Source of the DNA: Euonymus europaeus
Taxonomy: Eukaryota; Streptophyta; Magnoliopsida; Celastrales; Celastraceae
Direction: 5' to 3'
DNA length: 64,000 nt
NCBI GenBank assembly: GCA_963580455.1
Contig: OY756970.1
Span: 11,718,001-11,782,000 of the forward strand
A program made the translations under genes and the position numbers. Below the pieces are notes generated by a model. It saw only the letters and a program-made list of their open reading frames with translations. It did no database searches and was not told the origin of the DNA. Of the stretch, positions 23,636-33,420 are shown piece by piece (the first letter of the stretch is position 1; every line of letters starts with the position of its first letter).

Positions 23636-23990
23636 ATTAATTATCGACAGAATTAATTCCATCGGTAATTTTTAATTCACCGACGGAACATTCCGTCGGT
23701 ACTTTATTTACGAAATTTAAAAATAAGAAATATCTTTACCGACCGATTTATTTCGGTCGGTAAATTTACAGACACAATAATCGTCGGAATTCCGTCGCCA
23801 ATTTAAGGCGCCAAATATTACCAACGGAAATTATCCGCCGGTATTTATTTCGACGGTATTTCGTCGGAAATCCGTTGCTAAAATTAACAAAATGAAATTG
23901 GTCGGTAATCAGTCGGTATAACGTCGATATTTACCTACGAATTAATTCCGTCGGTAAATTCCGTCACTAATCTTTCATTTTCTTGTAGTG
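23636..23990. repeat. CACTA right subterminal array and terminal repeat
   Basis: Repeated CCGTCGGTAA / TTACCGACGG-type motifs, about one every 20-40 bp, lead into TTCATTTTCTTGTAGTG at the right end. This mirrors the left array. Confidence 0.85.
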
Positions 23991-25086
23991 ATATATTGCT
24001 CAAACTCTGAAACTAAAACTAAAACTTTATAAACTAGATATGATATGAGCCTAATAACATTAACATGATTTAGCACTAAGGTCTACCTAAGCAATTTTGT
24101 AGGCATCTTATAGCAACAGCTTGGGCAAGAATGATTAGCCATTAACCACCGAACAACACACGAACTATGGAATCTATGATCAGGCATTATAGTGACTATG
24201 AAATCTCAAAATTAAACCATATATAAGAGAAACCCCAAAGATCCCACAAATCAAACCCTAGATTTAAATGAATTTCTCAAAATTAAACCATCTATAAGAG
24301 AAACCCCACAAAGACAAAGAGTGAAAGGTAGAGATGATGGACCAGACAGAGATGCAGAGATAATGAAGCATACCTGATGAAGCTAAGAGAGATGGCGATG
24401 GCCTCCAACAAATGTGACAATCTCGAGATTCACGTTTAGTGCATAAGGAAATCAAGTTGCCCTAGACATAAGAGGGCGAACATTTACAAAGACAAAAAAC
24501 CCCGTGTTTTGGCTACAAATGTTCTAAAATGTTGAAATGTGTGGCACTATTTACACACCACTTATTTCCAATGGCACTTCATTAATAGTTTTTGAAACTT
24601 AATCTAATACATCCCAATGCACACTATTATTTGCACACCATTTATTTCTGTTGGTTTTTTAATTTATAAAAAAAACTTAATTGACAATTGTGAGATATAT
24701 TTAACCAATTGATTTTTGACAATTGGGTGATTATGTGCAGTGAAGTAACTTACTGTCGTGATGTAGTAGCCTACTTCAATAGCCTGCGTGGATTATAACT
24801 TTTTATTTAAATCATGGGCTTTAATATTGGGCTTTAATGTGAAGTGTTGTGTGGGTCTTTACAATGATATGGTTGTGTCTAAGTATTCAAGTCCTAGTGG
24901 GATATTAAGTATTCAAGTCCTAGTGGGATATTAAGTTTGTTTGTTTATTTTAAGAGTTAATGTTCTAGTGGGATTTAATGAAGTGTTGCATGTGTTTGTG
25001 TTTAATGGAATGTCTTATACAGTTGTGATAGGTATTCTAGTCATGTATGACTATTCACATTAGAATATATAAGTGGTAGTGTGCTA
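23991..25086. other. Flank of CACTA with short repeats
   Basis: It begins with the target duplication ATA. A ~38-bp segment (CTCAAAATTAAACCATATAT..) is repeated at about 24,206 and 24,275. A 26-bp unit starting AAGTATTCAAGTCC is present twice in tandem at 24,881-24,932. Near 25,065 there is a TATA-like GAATATATAAGTGG, so the last ~300 bp may be part of an LTR promoter. No coding domain is seen. Confidence 0.4.
24374..24455 (-). other. Candidate first coding exon of a host gene
   Basis: A minus-strand open segment from MISLCTKRESRDC ends in TCATCAG followed by GTATGC, a good splice donor, at 24,374. With the 30-bp candidate exon at 5,908-5,937 on the same strand it could be part of a gene split by the CACTA insertion. 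The peptide is not recognised. This is a suggestion only. Confidence 0.2.
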
Positions 25087-25873
25087 ACATGCATCTTAAA
25101 GAATTCTCTGATGTCTGTTCCACAATTAAAATAAGAGGTTTAACTGATGAGCAGGTTCATCTGCGATTGTTTCCATTTAGTCTGAAGGAACAAGCAAAGA
25201 CATGGCTTCACTCTTTACCAAGAGCTTCAATTAGAACATGGACAGATTTGGCAAACAAGTTCTTGACGAAATTCTTTCCAGCTCAAAAGACAAATAAAAT
25301 AAGGAAAGAGATAGTGAGCATCCAACAAAATGATGGAGAAGCATTCCACGAATATTGGGAGAGATACAAGAGGCTCTTAAGCTCTTGTCCTCATCATAAT
25401 ATTCAAGAATGGCTACTAATGCAATATTTTTATGAAGGGATGCTGGATTCAGATCGCAAAATGGTGGACGCCACATCTGGTGGTGGATTGATGAATAACA
25501 ATGCCGGACAAGCCAGGGAGATGTTCGAAACTCTGTCAACTAATTCTCAACAATGGAGCTACAACAGAGTGAGAGAACCTCAGAAAAGGGCTGGAATCTA
25601 CGAAGCACAATCAAGTTCAAACATGGAAGCCCAAATTGCAAACTTGACAAATATGGTGAAGCAGTTAATCGTTCCAGGCTCTCAAGTGTGTGCTGTGTGC
25701 AGTACACCTGGACATGCTATGGAAAGTTGTCCACAAAATGAAGTTGCGGTCTTGGATGCTCAAATAAATGCATTCGGTACTTATCCAAATCAGAATCAAA
25801 ACCAAATGCAAAGGCCAAGGAATGATCCATTTGCTCCTACCTACAATCCAGGATGGAGGAATCATCCAAATTT
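25087..25873 (+). repeat. Inverted repeat, left arm (787 bp of gag)
   Basis: It is identical, inverted, to 30,047-30,833 except for one difference seen (A near 25,797 against G in the other arm, Gln to Arg). The left breakpoint is at the codons for MHLKEF. The sequence to its left is unrelated. Confidence 0.92.
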
Positions 25874-28800
25874 TAGGTGGAGTAATAATCAACCAATGCA
25901 ACAACCTTTTGCTCAATTACCACAACATCGGGTTCAAGTGGAGCCTCCGAAACCATCACTTGAAGATATGGTTACATCTATGGCACAGAGCACTCAAGCA
26001 TTCATGCAGAAAACTGATAACGCCATTGCAAATTTGGAACAACAAATGGGACAGTTAGCCACTGCATTAAATCAAAGAGAACCTGGAAAGCTTCCTGGCC
26101 AAGTTGTTGTCAACCCTAAGATTAATGAACATGCTAAAGCAATCACTCTGAGGGGAGGGAAAACAATTGGAAAAATGAGCATGACAGAAGAAGAGAAGAA
26201 CCTTGACTCTGACAATATGATCAATCCAGACGTTCTAGATCCAAATTCTGGTAGCAGTGCTACTCCTTTCCTGGAAACGCCAAACCTTCAGGTTAACTCT
26301 AACCTTCCAAATTCTATTTCTTCACATGCTCCTTTTCCTAGCAGATTGCAGAAATCAAAGAAAGAAGATCCAATGCAAGGAATCTTGGATACTTTCAAGA
26401 AGGTGGAGATTAACATTCCTCTTTTAGATGCCATCAAACAAATGCCAAAATATGCAAAATTCCTCAAGGATTTGTGCACAAATAAGAGGAAGTTCAAAGA
26501 GTTTGAAACGATTAAGGTTTCTGAGGAAGTTTCAGCTGTTCTACAAAGCAAACTCCCTCCCAAGCTAAAAGATCCGGGCAGTTTTACTATCCCTTGTATC
26601 ATTGGGGGTCACAGGTTTGAGAAAGCTCTTCTTGACTTAGGTGCATCTGTCAATCTAATGCCTTTTTCTGTTTTTGAATCTTTGAATATAGGGGAACTAA
26701 AGGCGACCTCTGTGAGCATCCAGTTGGCAGATAGATCGATCAAATACCCTAGGGGTATTCTAGAAGATGTATTAGTCAAGGTTGACGGATTAATCTTACC
26801 TGCTGATTTTCTAGTATTGGAGATGGAGCCGATTCCTTTGTCAGAAGTAAAGTTAACCTTAATTCTTGGTCGTCCATTCATGGCCACAGCAGGTACTAAA
26901 ATTGATGTTCAAAAGGGTACACTAACTATGAATGTGCAGGGACAAACGATTGAGTACAAGGTATTTGGAGCACTCAAATTACCAAGTGATGAACATTACT
27001 GTTTTCACTTAGATGCGTTAGATACAATTTGTCAACAAGTGTTCAATGACAGTTGTGGTCGAGATATTGTGGACAAAGTTTTAATTCATGACTTTGGAAC
27101 CATCGATGAGGATAAACAAGCTAGCAAAGTCTTAGCTCGCCTTGAAGCTTTACCTTCTTTAGGTATGTATATTTCTGCCTTTGAGCCTTTACCAGTGCCT
27201 AAGACAAAACTTGTACCATCTGTTGTGCAGGCACCTCAATTGGAGTTGAAAGAACTACCAAAGCATTTGAAGTACGCGTATGTGGGCGAAGAAAGTACAT
27301 TGCCAGTAATCATTGCGTCTGACCTCAGCGTTGAAGAAGAAGAGAAATTGTTGAGGGTACTAAAAGAGCATAAAACATCAATCGGATGGAGTATTGCTGA
27401 TATCAGAGGAATCAGTCCCTCTAGATGTATGCATCGAATACTACTAGAGGAGGGAACAAAACCAACAAGAGATGCCCAACGCAGACTTAATCCAATAATG
27501 AAGGAGGTGGTGCTAAAAGAAGTACTCAAATTGCTAGATGTTGGCATCATTTACCCTATCTCTGATAGCAAATGGGTTAGTCCGGTACAAGTGGTTCCTA
27601 AAAAATCTGGAGTTACAGTAGTCCTTAATGAAGATAATGAGTTGGTTCCCACGCGAGTTCAAACAGGATGGCGTGTTTGCATTGACTACAGAAAGCTTAA
27701 TTCAGGTACTAGAAAAGATCATTTTCCACTACCTTTTATTGATCAAATGTTGGAACGTCTTGCAGGTCATAGCCATTATTGTTTTCTTGATGGATATTCG
27801 GGCTACAATCAGATTGCAATAGCACCAGAAGATCAAGACAAGACGACATTTACTTGTCCATATGGTACATTTGCCTACAGGCGCATGCCTTTTGGTCTTT
27901 GCAATGCTCCATGTACTTTTCAAAGGTGTATGATGAGCATATTTTCAGATATGGTGGAGCAAATTATTGAGGTATTTATGGATGATTTTAGTGTATTTGG
28001 TTCATCTTTTGATAAATGCCTTCATAACCTCGCTTTGGTCTTAGAAAGATGCCAAGAATGCAATCTAGTTTTAAACTGGGAAAAATGTCATTTTATGGTA
28101 CAACAAGGAATTGTGCTTGGTCATATCATCTCTAGCAAGGGAATAGAAGTTGACAAAGCAAAAGTGGATCTGGTAAGTAATCTTCCACCTCCATCTACAG
28201 TTAAGGAAATAAGATCTTTCCTTGGACATGCAGGTTTCTACAGGAGGTTCATCAAGGATTTCTCCAAGATAGCTAAGCCATTGTGTAACTTACTATCCAA
28301 GGATGTGACATTTGAGTTTGATGAGACATGTTTGACAGCTTTTAACAAGCTTAAACTCCTTCTTACGTCAGCACCGATCATGATGCCTCCCAATTGGAGC
28401 CTCCCTTTTGAACTAATGTGTGATGCTTCTGATTATGCTATAGGAGCAGTTTTGGGACAACGAGTAAATAAAGTACCTCATGTTATCTACTATGCCAGTA
28501 GAACACTCAATGATGCCCAATTAAACTACTCCACTACAGAGAAGGAGCTCCTTTCTGTTATTTTTGCTTTAGAAAAATTTCGTGCATATTTGATTGGTAA
28601 TAAAGTAATTGTATTTTCTGACCATGCAGCTCTTAGGTACCTTCTTCAAAAGAAGGATGCAAAGCCTCGCTTGATTAGATGGATTCTACTACTTCAAGAG
28701 TTCGATCTGGAGATTAAGGACAAAAAAGGATCCGAGAATGTAGTGGCCGATCACCTCAGCCGTTTGGTGAACAATTCAGTGACCGAAGAAGACTCTTTGC

Positions 28801-30083
28801 CTCTAAATGAGAATTTTCCTGATGAGCAATTATTATCTTTATCTATTTCTACACCATGGTATGCTGACATTGTCAATTACCTTGTTACAGGTGATCTTCC
28901 AGGAAATGTGCCAAGAACTTACAAGGATAAGCTCGTGACAACATCAAAGTATTACATATTGGATGATCCATACCTTTTCAAATGGTGTTCTGACCAAATC
29001 ATCAGACGGTGTGTGCCAGAATCAGAATTTCAATCCATACTCACGTTTTGTCACTCATATGCTTGTGGAGGACATTCTGGTCCAAAGAAGACAGCTTTGA
29101 AAGTCTTGCAATGTGGATTTCATTGGCCGAGTTTGTTCAAAGATGCATATACTTTCTGCTCTACTTGTGATAGGTGTCAGCGGTTAGGTAATCTTTCATC
29201 TAGGAATCAGATGCCTTTATCACCTATTCTAATAGTTGAAATTTTTGATGTTTGGGGTATTGATTTCATGGGACCTTTTCCTTCATCTAAAGCTTATTTA
29301 TATATCTTACTTGCTGTGGATTATGTTTCAAAATGGGTGGAAGCAGTTCCATCAAAGACTAATGATTCTCGAGTTGTTCTCAGATTCCTTAAAGAAAATA
29401 TATTTGCAAGATTTGGAACACCCAGGGCGATCATTAGTGATGGAGGGTCCCATTTCAATAATAAACTTTTTGCAGCACTATTGCAAAAGTACGGAGTCAA
29501 ACATAAGGTGTCCACGCCATATCATCCACAGACAAGCGGACAAGCTGAAATCTGTAATAGGGAAATTAAGCAGATATTGGAGAAGACTGTGAGCTCCTCA
29601 CGCAAGGATTGGTCTGATCGTCTCATGGATGCTCTATGGGCTTATCGTACAGCCTACAAAACTCCGATTGGAATGTCACCATACAGGTTGGTTTTTGGCA
29701 AACCCTGCCACTTACCAGTCGAATTAGAGCATAAAGCATATTGGGCTATCAAACAGTACAATTTCGAGATGAAGGCTGCAGGAGAGCAACGAAAGTTGCA
29801 GTTGAGTGAGTTGGAAGAACTCCGAAATGAAGCCTATGAGAGCTCTAAAATATACAAGGAGAAGACCAAGGCCTATCATGATAAGACCATTTTGAGAAAA
29901 CATTTTGAACCTGGGCAGAAAGTCTTATTATATAACTCACGCCTCCGACTATTCCCAGGTAAGCTCCGTTCACGATGGTATGGTCCATTCCTTATTACTC
30001 ATGTTTTTTCACATGGTGCAGTGAATCTTCAACACCCACAGACGGGAAATTTGGATGATTCCTCCATCCTGGATTGTAGGTAG
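25089..30083 (+). CDS. Ty3/gypsy (Athila/Tat lineage) gag-pol, 1,664 codons, N- and C-truncated
   Basis: One uninterrupted frame encodes gag ([37 protein letters not shown]) and a CCHC-like knuckle [14 protein letters not shown] at residue 201. Protease is [10 protein letters not shown] at about residue 516, the lineage form of D-S-G-A. RT has its polymerase motif FMDDFSVFG at about residue 963. RNase H is [14 protein letters not shown] at about 1,112. Integrase has the HHCC finger, [23 protein letters not shown] and [15 protein letters not shown]. The first ~130 gag residues, seen in the inverted copy, are missing, and MHLKEF is not the natural start. The last codons after 30,046 read through antisense gag, so the natural C-terminus is missing. 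The lack of stops suggests recent origin. Confidence 0.92.
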   Translation: MHLKEFSDVCSTIKIRGLTDEQVHLRLFPFSLKEQAKTWLHSLPRASIRTWTDLANKFLTKFFPAQKTNKIRKEIVSIQQNDGEAFHEYWERYKRLLSSCPHHNIQEWLLMQYFYEGMLDSDRKMVDATSGGGLMNNNAGQAREMFETLSTNSQQWSYNRVREPQKRAGIYEAQSSSNMEAQIANLTNMVKQLIVPGSQVCAVCSTPGHAMESCPQNEVAVLDAQINAFGTYPNQNQNQMQRPRNDPFAPTYNPGWRNHPNFRWSNNQPMQQPFAQLPQHRVQVEPPKPSLEDMVTSMAQSTQAFMQKTDNAIANLEQQMGQLATALNQREPGKLPGQVVVNPKINEHAKAITLRGGKTIGKMSMTEEEKNLDSDNMINPDVLDPNSGSSATPFLETPNLQVNSNLPNSISSHAPFPSRLQKSKKEDPMQGILDTFKKVEINIPLLDAIKQMPKYAKFLKDLCTNKRKFKEFETIKVSEEVSAVLQSKLPPKLKDPGSFTIPCIIGGHRFEKALLDLGASVNLMPFSVFESLNIGELKATSVSIQLADRSIKYPRGILEDVLVKVDGLILPADFLVLEMEPIPLSEVKLTLILGRPFMATAGTKIDVQKGTLTMNVQGQTIEYKVFGALKLPSDEHYCFHLDALDTICQQVFNDSCGRDIVDKVLIHDFGTIDEDKQASKVLARLEALPSLGMYISAFEPLPVPKTKLVPSVVQAPQLELKELPKHLKYAYVGEESTLPVIIASDLSVEEEEKLLRVLKEHKTSIGWSIADIRGISPSRCMHRILLEEGTKPTRDAQRRLNPIMKEVVLKEVLKLLDVGIIYPISDSKWVSPVQVVPKKSGVTVVLNEDNELVPTRVQTGWRVCIDYRKLNSGTRKDHFPLPFIDQMLERLAGHSHYCFLDGYSGYNQIAIAPEDQDKTTFTCPYGTFAYRRMPFGLCNAPCTFQRCMMSIFSDMVEQIIEVFMDDFSVFGSSFDKCLHNLALVLERCQECNLVLNWEKCHFMVQQGIVLGHIISSKGIEVDKAKVDLVSNLPPPSTVKEIRSFLGHAGFYRRFIKDFSKIAKPLCNLLSKDVTFEFDETCLTAFNKLKLLLTSAPIMMPPNWSLPFELMCDASDYAIGAVLGQRVNKVPHVIYYASRTLNDAQLNYSTTEKELLSVIFALEKFRAYLIGNKVIVFSDHAALRYLLQKKDAKPRLIRWILLLQEFDLEIKDKKGSENVVADHLSRLVNNSVTEEDSLPLNENFPDEQLLSLSISTPWYADIVNYLVTGDLPGNVPRTYKDKLVTTSKYYILDDPYLFKWCSDQIIRRCVPESEFQSILTFCHSYACGGHSGPKKTALKVLQCGFHWPSLFKDAYTFCSTCDRCQRLGNLSSRNQMPLSPILIVEIFDVWGIDFMGPFPSSKAYLYILLAVDYVSKWVEAVPSKTNDSRVVLRFLKENIFARFGTPRAIISDGGSHFNNKLFAALLQKYGVKHKVSTPYHPQTSGQAEICNREIKQILEKTVSSSRKDWSDRLMDALWAYRTAYKTPIGMSPYRLVFGKPCHLPVELEHKAYWAIKQYNFEMKAAGEQRKLQLSELEELRNEAYESSKIYKEKTKAYHDKTILRKHFEPGQKVLLYNSRLRLFPGKLRSRWYGPFLITHVFSHGAVNLQHPQTGNLDDSSILDCR

Positions 30084-30833
30084 GAGCAAATGGATCATTC
30101 CTTGGCCTTTGCATTTGGTTTCGATTCTGATTTGGATAAGTACCGAATGCATTTATTTGAGCATCCAAGACCGCAACTTCATTTTGTGGACAACTTTCCA
30201 TAGCATGTCCAGGTGTACTGCACACAGCACACACTTGAGAGCCTGGAACGATTAACTGCTTCACCATATTTGTCAAGTTTGCAATTTGGGCTTCCATGTT
30301 TGAACTTGATTGTGCTTCGTAGATTCCAGCCCTTTTCTGAGGTTCTCTCACTCTGTTGTAGCTCCATTGTTGAGAATTAGTTGACAGAGTTTCGAACATC
30401 TCCCTGGCTTGTCCGGCATTGTTATTCATCAATCCACCACCAGATGTGGCGTCCACCATTTTGCGATCTGAATCCAGCATCCCTTCATAAAAATATTGCA
30501 TTAGTAGCCATTCTTGAATATTATGATGAGGACAAGAGCTTAAGAGCCTCTTGTATCTCTCCCAATATTCGTGGAATGCTTCTCCATCATTTTGTTGGAT
30601 GCTCACTATCTCTTTCCTTATTTTATTTGTCTTTTGAGCTGGAAAGAATTTCGTCAAGAACTTGTTTGCCAAATCTGTCCATGTTCTAATTGAAGCTCTT
30701 GGTAAAGAGTGAAGCCATGTCTTTGCTTGTTCCTTCAGACTAAATGGAAACAATCGCAGATGAACCTGCTCATCAGTTAAACCTCTTATTTTAATTGTGG
30801 AACAGACATCAGAGAATTCTTTAAGATGCATGT
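30047..30833 (-). repeat. Inverted repeat, right arm (787 bp of gag)
   Basis: This is the reverse complement of 25,087-25,873. At its left edge the pol sequence HPQTG on the plus strand joins antisense gag at AAATTT, which is shared by both partners. Confidence 0.92.
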
Positions 30834-31161
30834 GAGGATCTTCTCCAGCATGGCCTAAGAACGTAGGCAACAAATGAATCATTCCTGACTTTAGTTCAAA
30901 GTTGTCTACAGTAGTCTGAGGGTAGACAATGCATGAAGCTTGATCTGCTGCTTGAGGCACAGAGAAATCCTTGAGTGGCTTGTTCATGTTATCTGGTTCT
31001 TCTTCCATTTGAACTGGGGCTGGGGGACTTGTAGTTGGTGATGACAAAGGTGATCTCTCTGGAGTGCGATGCTCTCTTTGACAAAATAAACGGATATCCG
31101 CTAATTTTGTGCTTAACGAAATGTTGTCACTCGATAAGTTCCCGAGATTTGAGCTGGACAT
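30047..31161 (-). pseudogene. Athila/Tat gag, 5' part with natural start, 3' truncated
   Basis: The minus-strand frame begins MSSSNLGNLSSDNISLSTKL at 31,161, shortly downstream of the primer site and leader, so this is the natural gag start. It contains the Pro-rich segment LSSPTTSPPAPVQMEEEP and IHLLPTFLGHAGEDPHMHLKEF. It ends in genuine gag at [10 protein letters not shown], where it meets the inverted pol sequence; the remaining residues come from antisense pol. It is about 370 genuine residues long. Confidence 0.88.
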
Positions 31162-31209
31162 TCATGTATCTACAAAATAGGAAAAATAACAATATAAATG
31201 AACTACTTA

Positions 31210-31564
31210 GGTGGCGAGGCCAACCATGAACATAAATTAATATAGAGAAAATTTGGTGGATGGCAATGCCAATCACAACCAGAGGATTAAAGAAGTTAGT
31301 TGACAATATATAAAAAGTTAGTATACAGAAGAAATAAAATGGGGCAGAAAAGGCCAACCATGAAAAAAAAATGATGTTAGTAAATATTAAGGCATATTAA
31401 TAGGCGGTAGAACCAGCCATTAATATTAATAGATATATACATATATCAACAATAGTAGGTGGTAGAACCAACCATTAATATTAATAGATATATACATATA
31501 TTAAGAATAGTAGGCGGTTTGAACCAGCCATTAATAGAAAACAAAATGGGGCTTTAAGCCAACC
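31210..31564 (-). promoter_or_regulatory. Array of seven short bulged hairpins in the gypsy leader
   Basis: On the minus strand, between primer site and gag, a 16-nt motif of form GGY-U-GG-N5-CC-RCC recurs at 31,210-31,225, 31,259-31,274, 31,403-31,418, 31,458-31,473 and 31,513-31,529. Looser versions lie at 31,341-31,359 and 31,548-31,564. Copies three to five sit in ~55-bp tandem units. Bases change in pairs: GGC/GCC, GGU/ACC and GAU/AUC. Most copies start with AUG overlapping the stem (AUGGYUGG), opening short uORFs such as MVGLAT and MAGSTAY. RNA structure for packaging or translation control is inferred. Confidence 0.7.
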
Positions 31565-31676
31565 ACGTTAAATAATGACATGTAATGTAAAACCTTCCAT
31601 GTAGGAGGTGCTAACAACAAAAATAAATAAATAAATTATATACAAGAGTTAGATGACATTATATTAGATAATCACA

Positions 31677-31694
31677 TCCCCGGCAACGGCGCCA
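31677..31694 (-). promoter_or_regulatory. Primer binding site, Athila/Tat type
   Basis: The minus strand reads TGGCGCCGTTGCCGGGGA, the characteristic primer site of Athila/Tat elements, five bases inside the LTR end (…ACATAACA). It marks the 5' side and minus orientation of this part. Confidence 0.93.
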
Positions 31695-31699
31695 AAAAT

Positions 31700-32750
31700 T
31701 GTTATGTCGTTAGTAACAATTTAAAATAACCTACAAATGTACAATTAATATATATAGTGAATAAGTAAGAGTCGATCCCACAAGGAGTGATGCTAATAGA
31801 TATACAATCTTACACCTGAATATAATTGATACAAGGGGGGTTAAGTCTTGCAATAGATAAAAATTAAGACAAAGAAATTGACGTTAAGAACAAGAATGAG
31901 AATTATTGAAAACAATAGCTAAGACTCACTATCCACCACAAAACATTCAAACAATTTATAAAAAATAATAGAGTAACAATTTAAACAAGCATATGATGAC
32001 AACATTCACAACAAGGTCATGGTCAAACTCAAGTTGTATGATTCTCTCTTAATTGCATGTAAAGTGTATGGCGTCTACCTCATTACGTGTATTCTTAATT
32101 GAAATCTAGCATGACATTTGCATCAATCAACAATCAAGAATCCAATAAGAGTAAAGAGAATATGAATGTCACAAGAATCCTAATACATGGTATTTGTACT
32201 TAGGTATTCAAGAATTGATTTTTCATAATTCATTTTCAACTGAATTATATGTTGCAAGAAAGAACATATTCAACAAGGCAATTGACTATGTTCTACAACA
32301 ATTAATTCTAATACATGCTTCAAAGTTAGCTAATCAAAGAAACACAATACTAGAACTCACATAACATGGAAAAATCAAAATCATCATGCTTGTAGAAATT
32401 GAAATCCACACAACTTATAAAATTGAAAGCATGCTTGGGGCTTCAAGACAAGCCCTAACTAACAAGAGTTTAGTTATACATAACCAAATAAAACATGAAA
32501 CATAAAAACATAATTACAAATACAAGCCTTGTTTTCTTCTTTTCCTTCTCCTCTTTTTGATTCCAATCCTTCTCCTTCTTTCCTTCTTGTCTCCCCAGCT
32601 CCCCCTCCTAGCTCCTACTCCTCTCTATTTATAGAGAAAATGAGCACATAGTGGAGGAGTTAGTGCCATCTTTTGGTGGTGGATTGTCCATCAAATTGGT
32701 GTGGTGGATTGTCCACTCTTTGAATGGAAATTGGTGTGGTGGATTGTCCA
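31700..32750 (-). repeat. 5' LTR of the Athila/Tat element (right edge uncertain)
   Basis: On the plus strand it starts TGTTATGTCGTTAGTAACA. It includes the typical GAGTCGATCCCACAAGGAGTGATGC near 31,770 and a TATA element in the palindrome TCTCTATTTATAGAGA at about 32,623-32,638, giving a minus-strand promoter. Three GGTGGATTGTCCA repeats follow in U3. A clear terminal TG was not found, so 32,750 is approximate. Confidence 0.65.
32677..32750. repeat. Three copies of TGGTGGATTGTCCA
   Basis: Exact 14-bp copies lie at 32,677-32,690, 32,702-32,715 and 32,737-32,750, upstream of the LTR TATA box in minus orientation. They may be enhancer repeats. A related GGATTGTTCATC lies near 33,193. Confidence 0.85.
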
Positions 32751-33420
32751 CTTATTGTGGATATGTTATCACTTCCAGTATTGGATGTATGATATATCCT
32801 TTCAGGTGTTAGTTTGATAAGATTGCTTGTGGGAAAAGAAGTCTTCATATTCAAGACACACGTTGGGTATAAAGACTTCATGCAAACTGGTTTTGCAGTT
32901 ACCGAAGTTACTATTTTTGAGAGAGATTGAAGCATTGATTTTTGTAACTTCATGAGAGCAAATCACTTCATTGTTTCATGTGTGATTTTGAGTGTTTAAT
33001 GAGTGATTTGTGGTGAGGGTTTTTGTATTGAAAATTATTCTTTGTCAGTTGCTTGTGTGTGAGGACTCTTGAGGGATTCAAGAGTGGACTCTACCTTGTT
33101 AGGTTGAGTGAGATTGAAGCAATATACTGAATGGGAGGGATGAGCGATGTATTTAGTTCAAAGATAGAGTTTTAACTCCTGATTCGTTTTAGTGGATTGT
33201 TCATCAAGGTTAGTCGCTCATAGACTCGAGATTTTTCCCAGGTTGGGTTTTCCTCATAAAATTCTTAGTGTTTGATTTGTGTTTATTTTCCGTATTTTAT
33301 TTCCATATTCTGTTGACAAACGATCTTGGTGAGAAACACCGAACTTTGAATTTCCAATGAAAACCTATTAATAGTTTCTAATTTCTAATCGGCGCGACCT
33401 GCTTCCTCGACTTCAACGCG
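32751..33420 (+). repeat. LTR-like remnant, probably copia
   Basis: The stretch GACTCGAGATTTTTCCC to TTCTTAGTGTTTG near 33,220-33,280 resembles the transcribed end of copia LTRs. AACTTTGAATTTCC follows with no primer site or gag. It is perhaps a truncated solo LTR; the ends are not defined. Confidence 0.3.

Larger units (their letters stand above)
6111..23990 (-). mobile_element. CACTA (En/Spm) DNA transposon, 17.9 kb with nested insertion
   Basis: The left end is CACTACGAGAATTTCATT and the right end reads, inverted, CACTACAAGAAAATGAAA. The 3-bp direct repeat ATA flanks both sides (6,108-6,110 and 23,991-23,993), the signature of CACTA transposons. Subterminal arrays of a CCGTCGGTAA-type motif lie inside both ends. 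Two minus-strand genes are present: TNPD-like transposase (21,317 to 8,758, interrupted) and TNPA-like protein (8,367 to 6,727). An 8.9-kb chromovirus is inserted in the TNPD gene. Without it the element would be about 8.9 kb, usual for an autonomous CACTA. Stops in both genes make this copy inactive. Confidence 0.95.
25087..32750. mobile_element. Rearranged Athila/Tat-type Ty3/gypsy retrotransposon
   Basis: The right part (30,047-32,750) is on the minus strand: 5' LTR, primer site TGGCGCCGTTGCCGGGGA, leader and the first part of gag. The left part (25,087-30,046) is on the plus strand: gag from its internal MHLKEFSD to nearly the end of integrase. The two share 787 bp of gag as inverted arms. 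No 3' LTR, polypurine tract or downstream ORF is found. The right boundary of the LTR is uncertain and no target duplication was found. Confidence 0.85.

Noticed and set aside
30047..30083. C-terminal codons of the gag-pol frame ([11 protein letters not shown])
   Set aside because: They are antisense gag from the inverted arm, not a natural integrase end.
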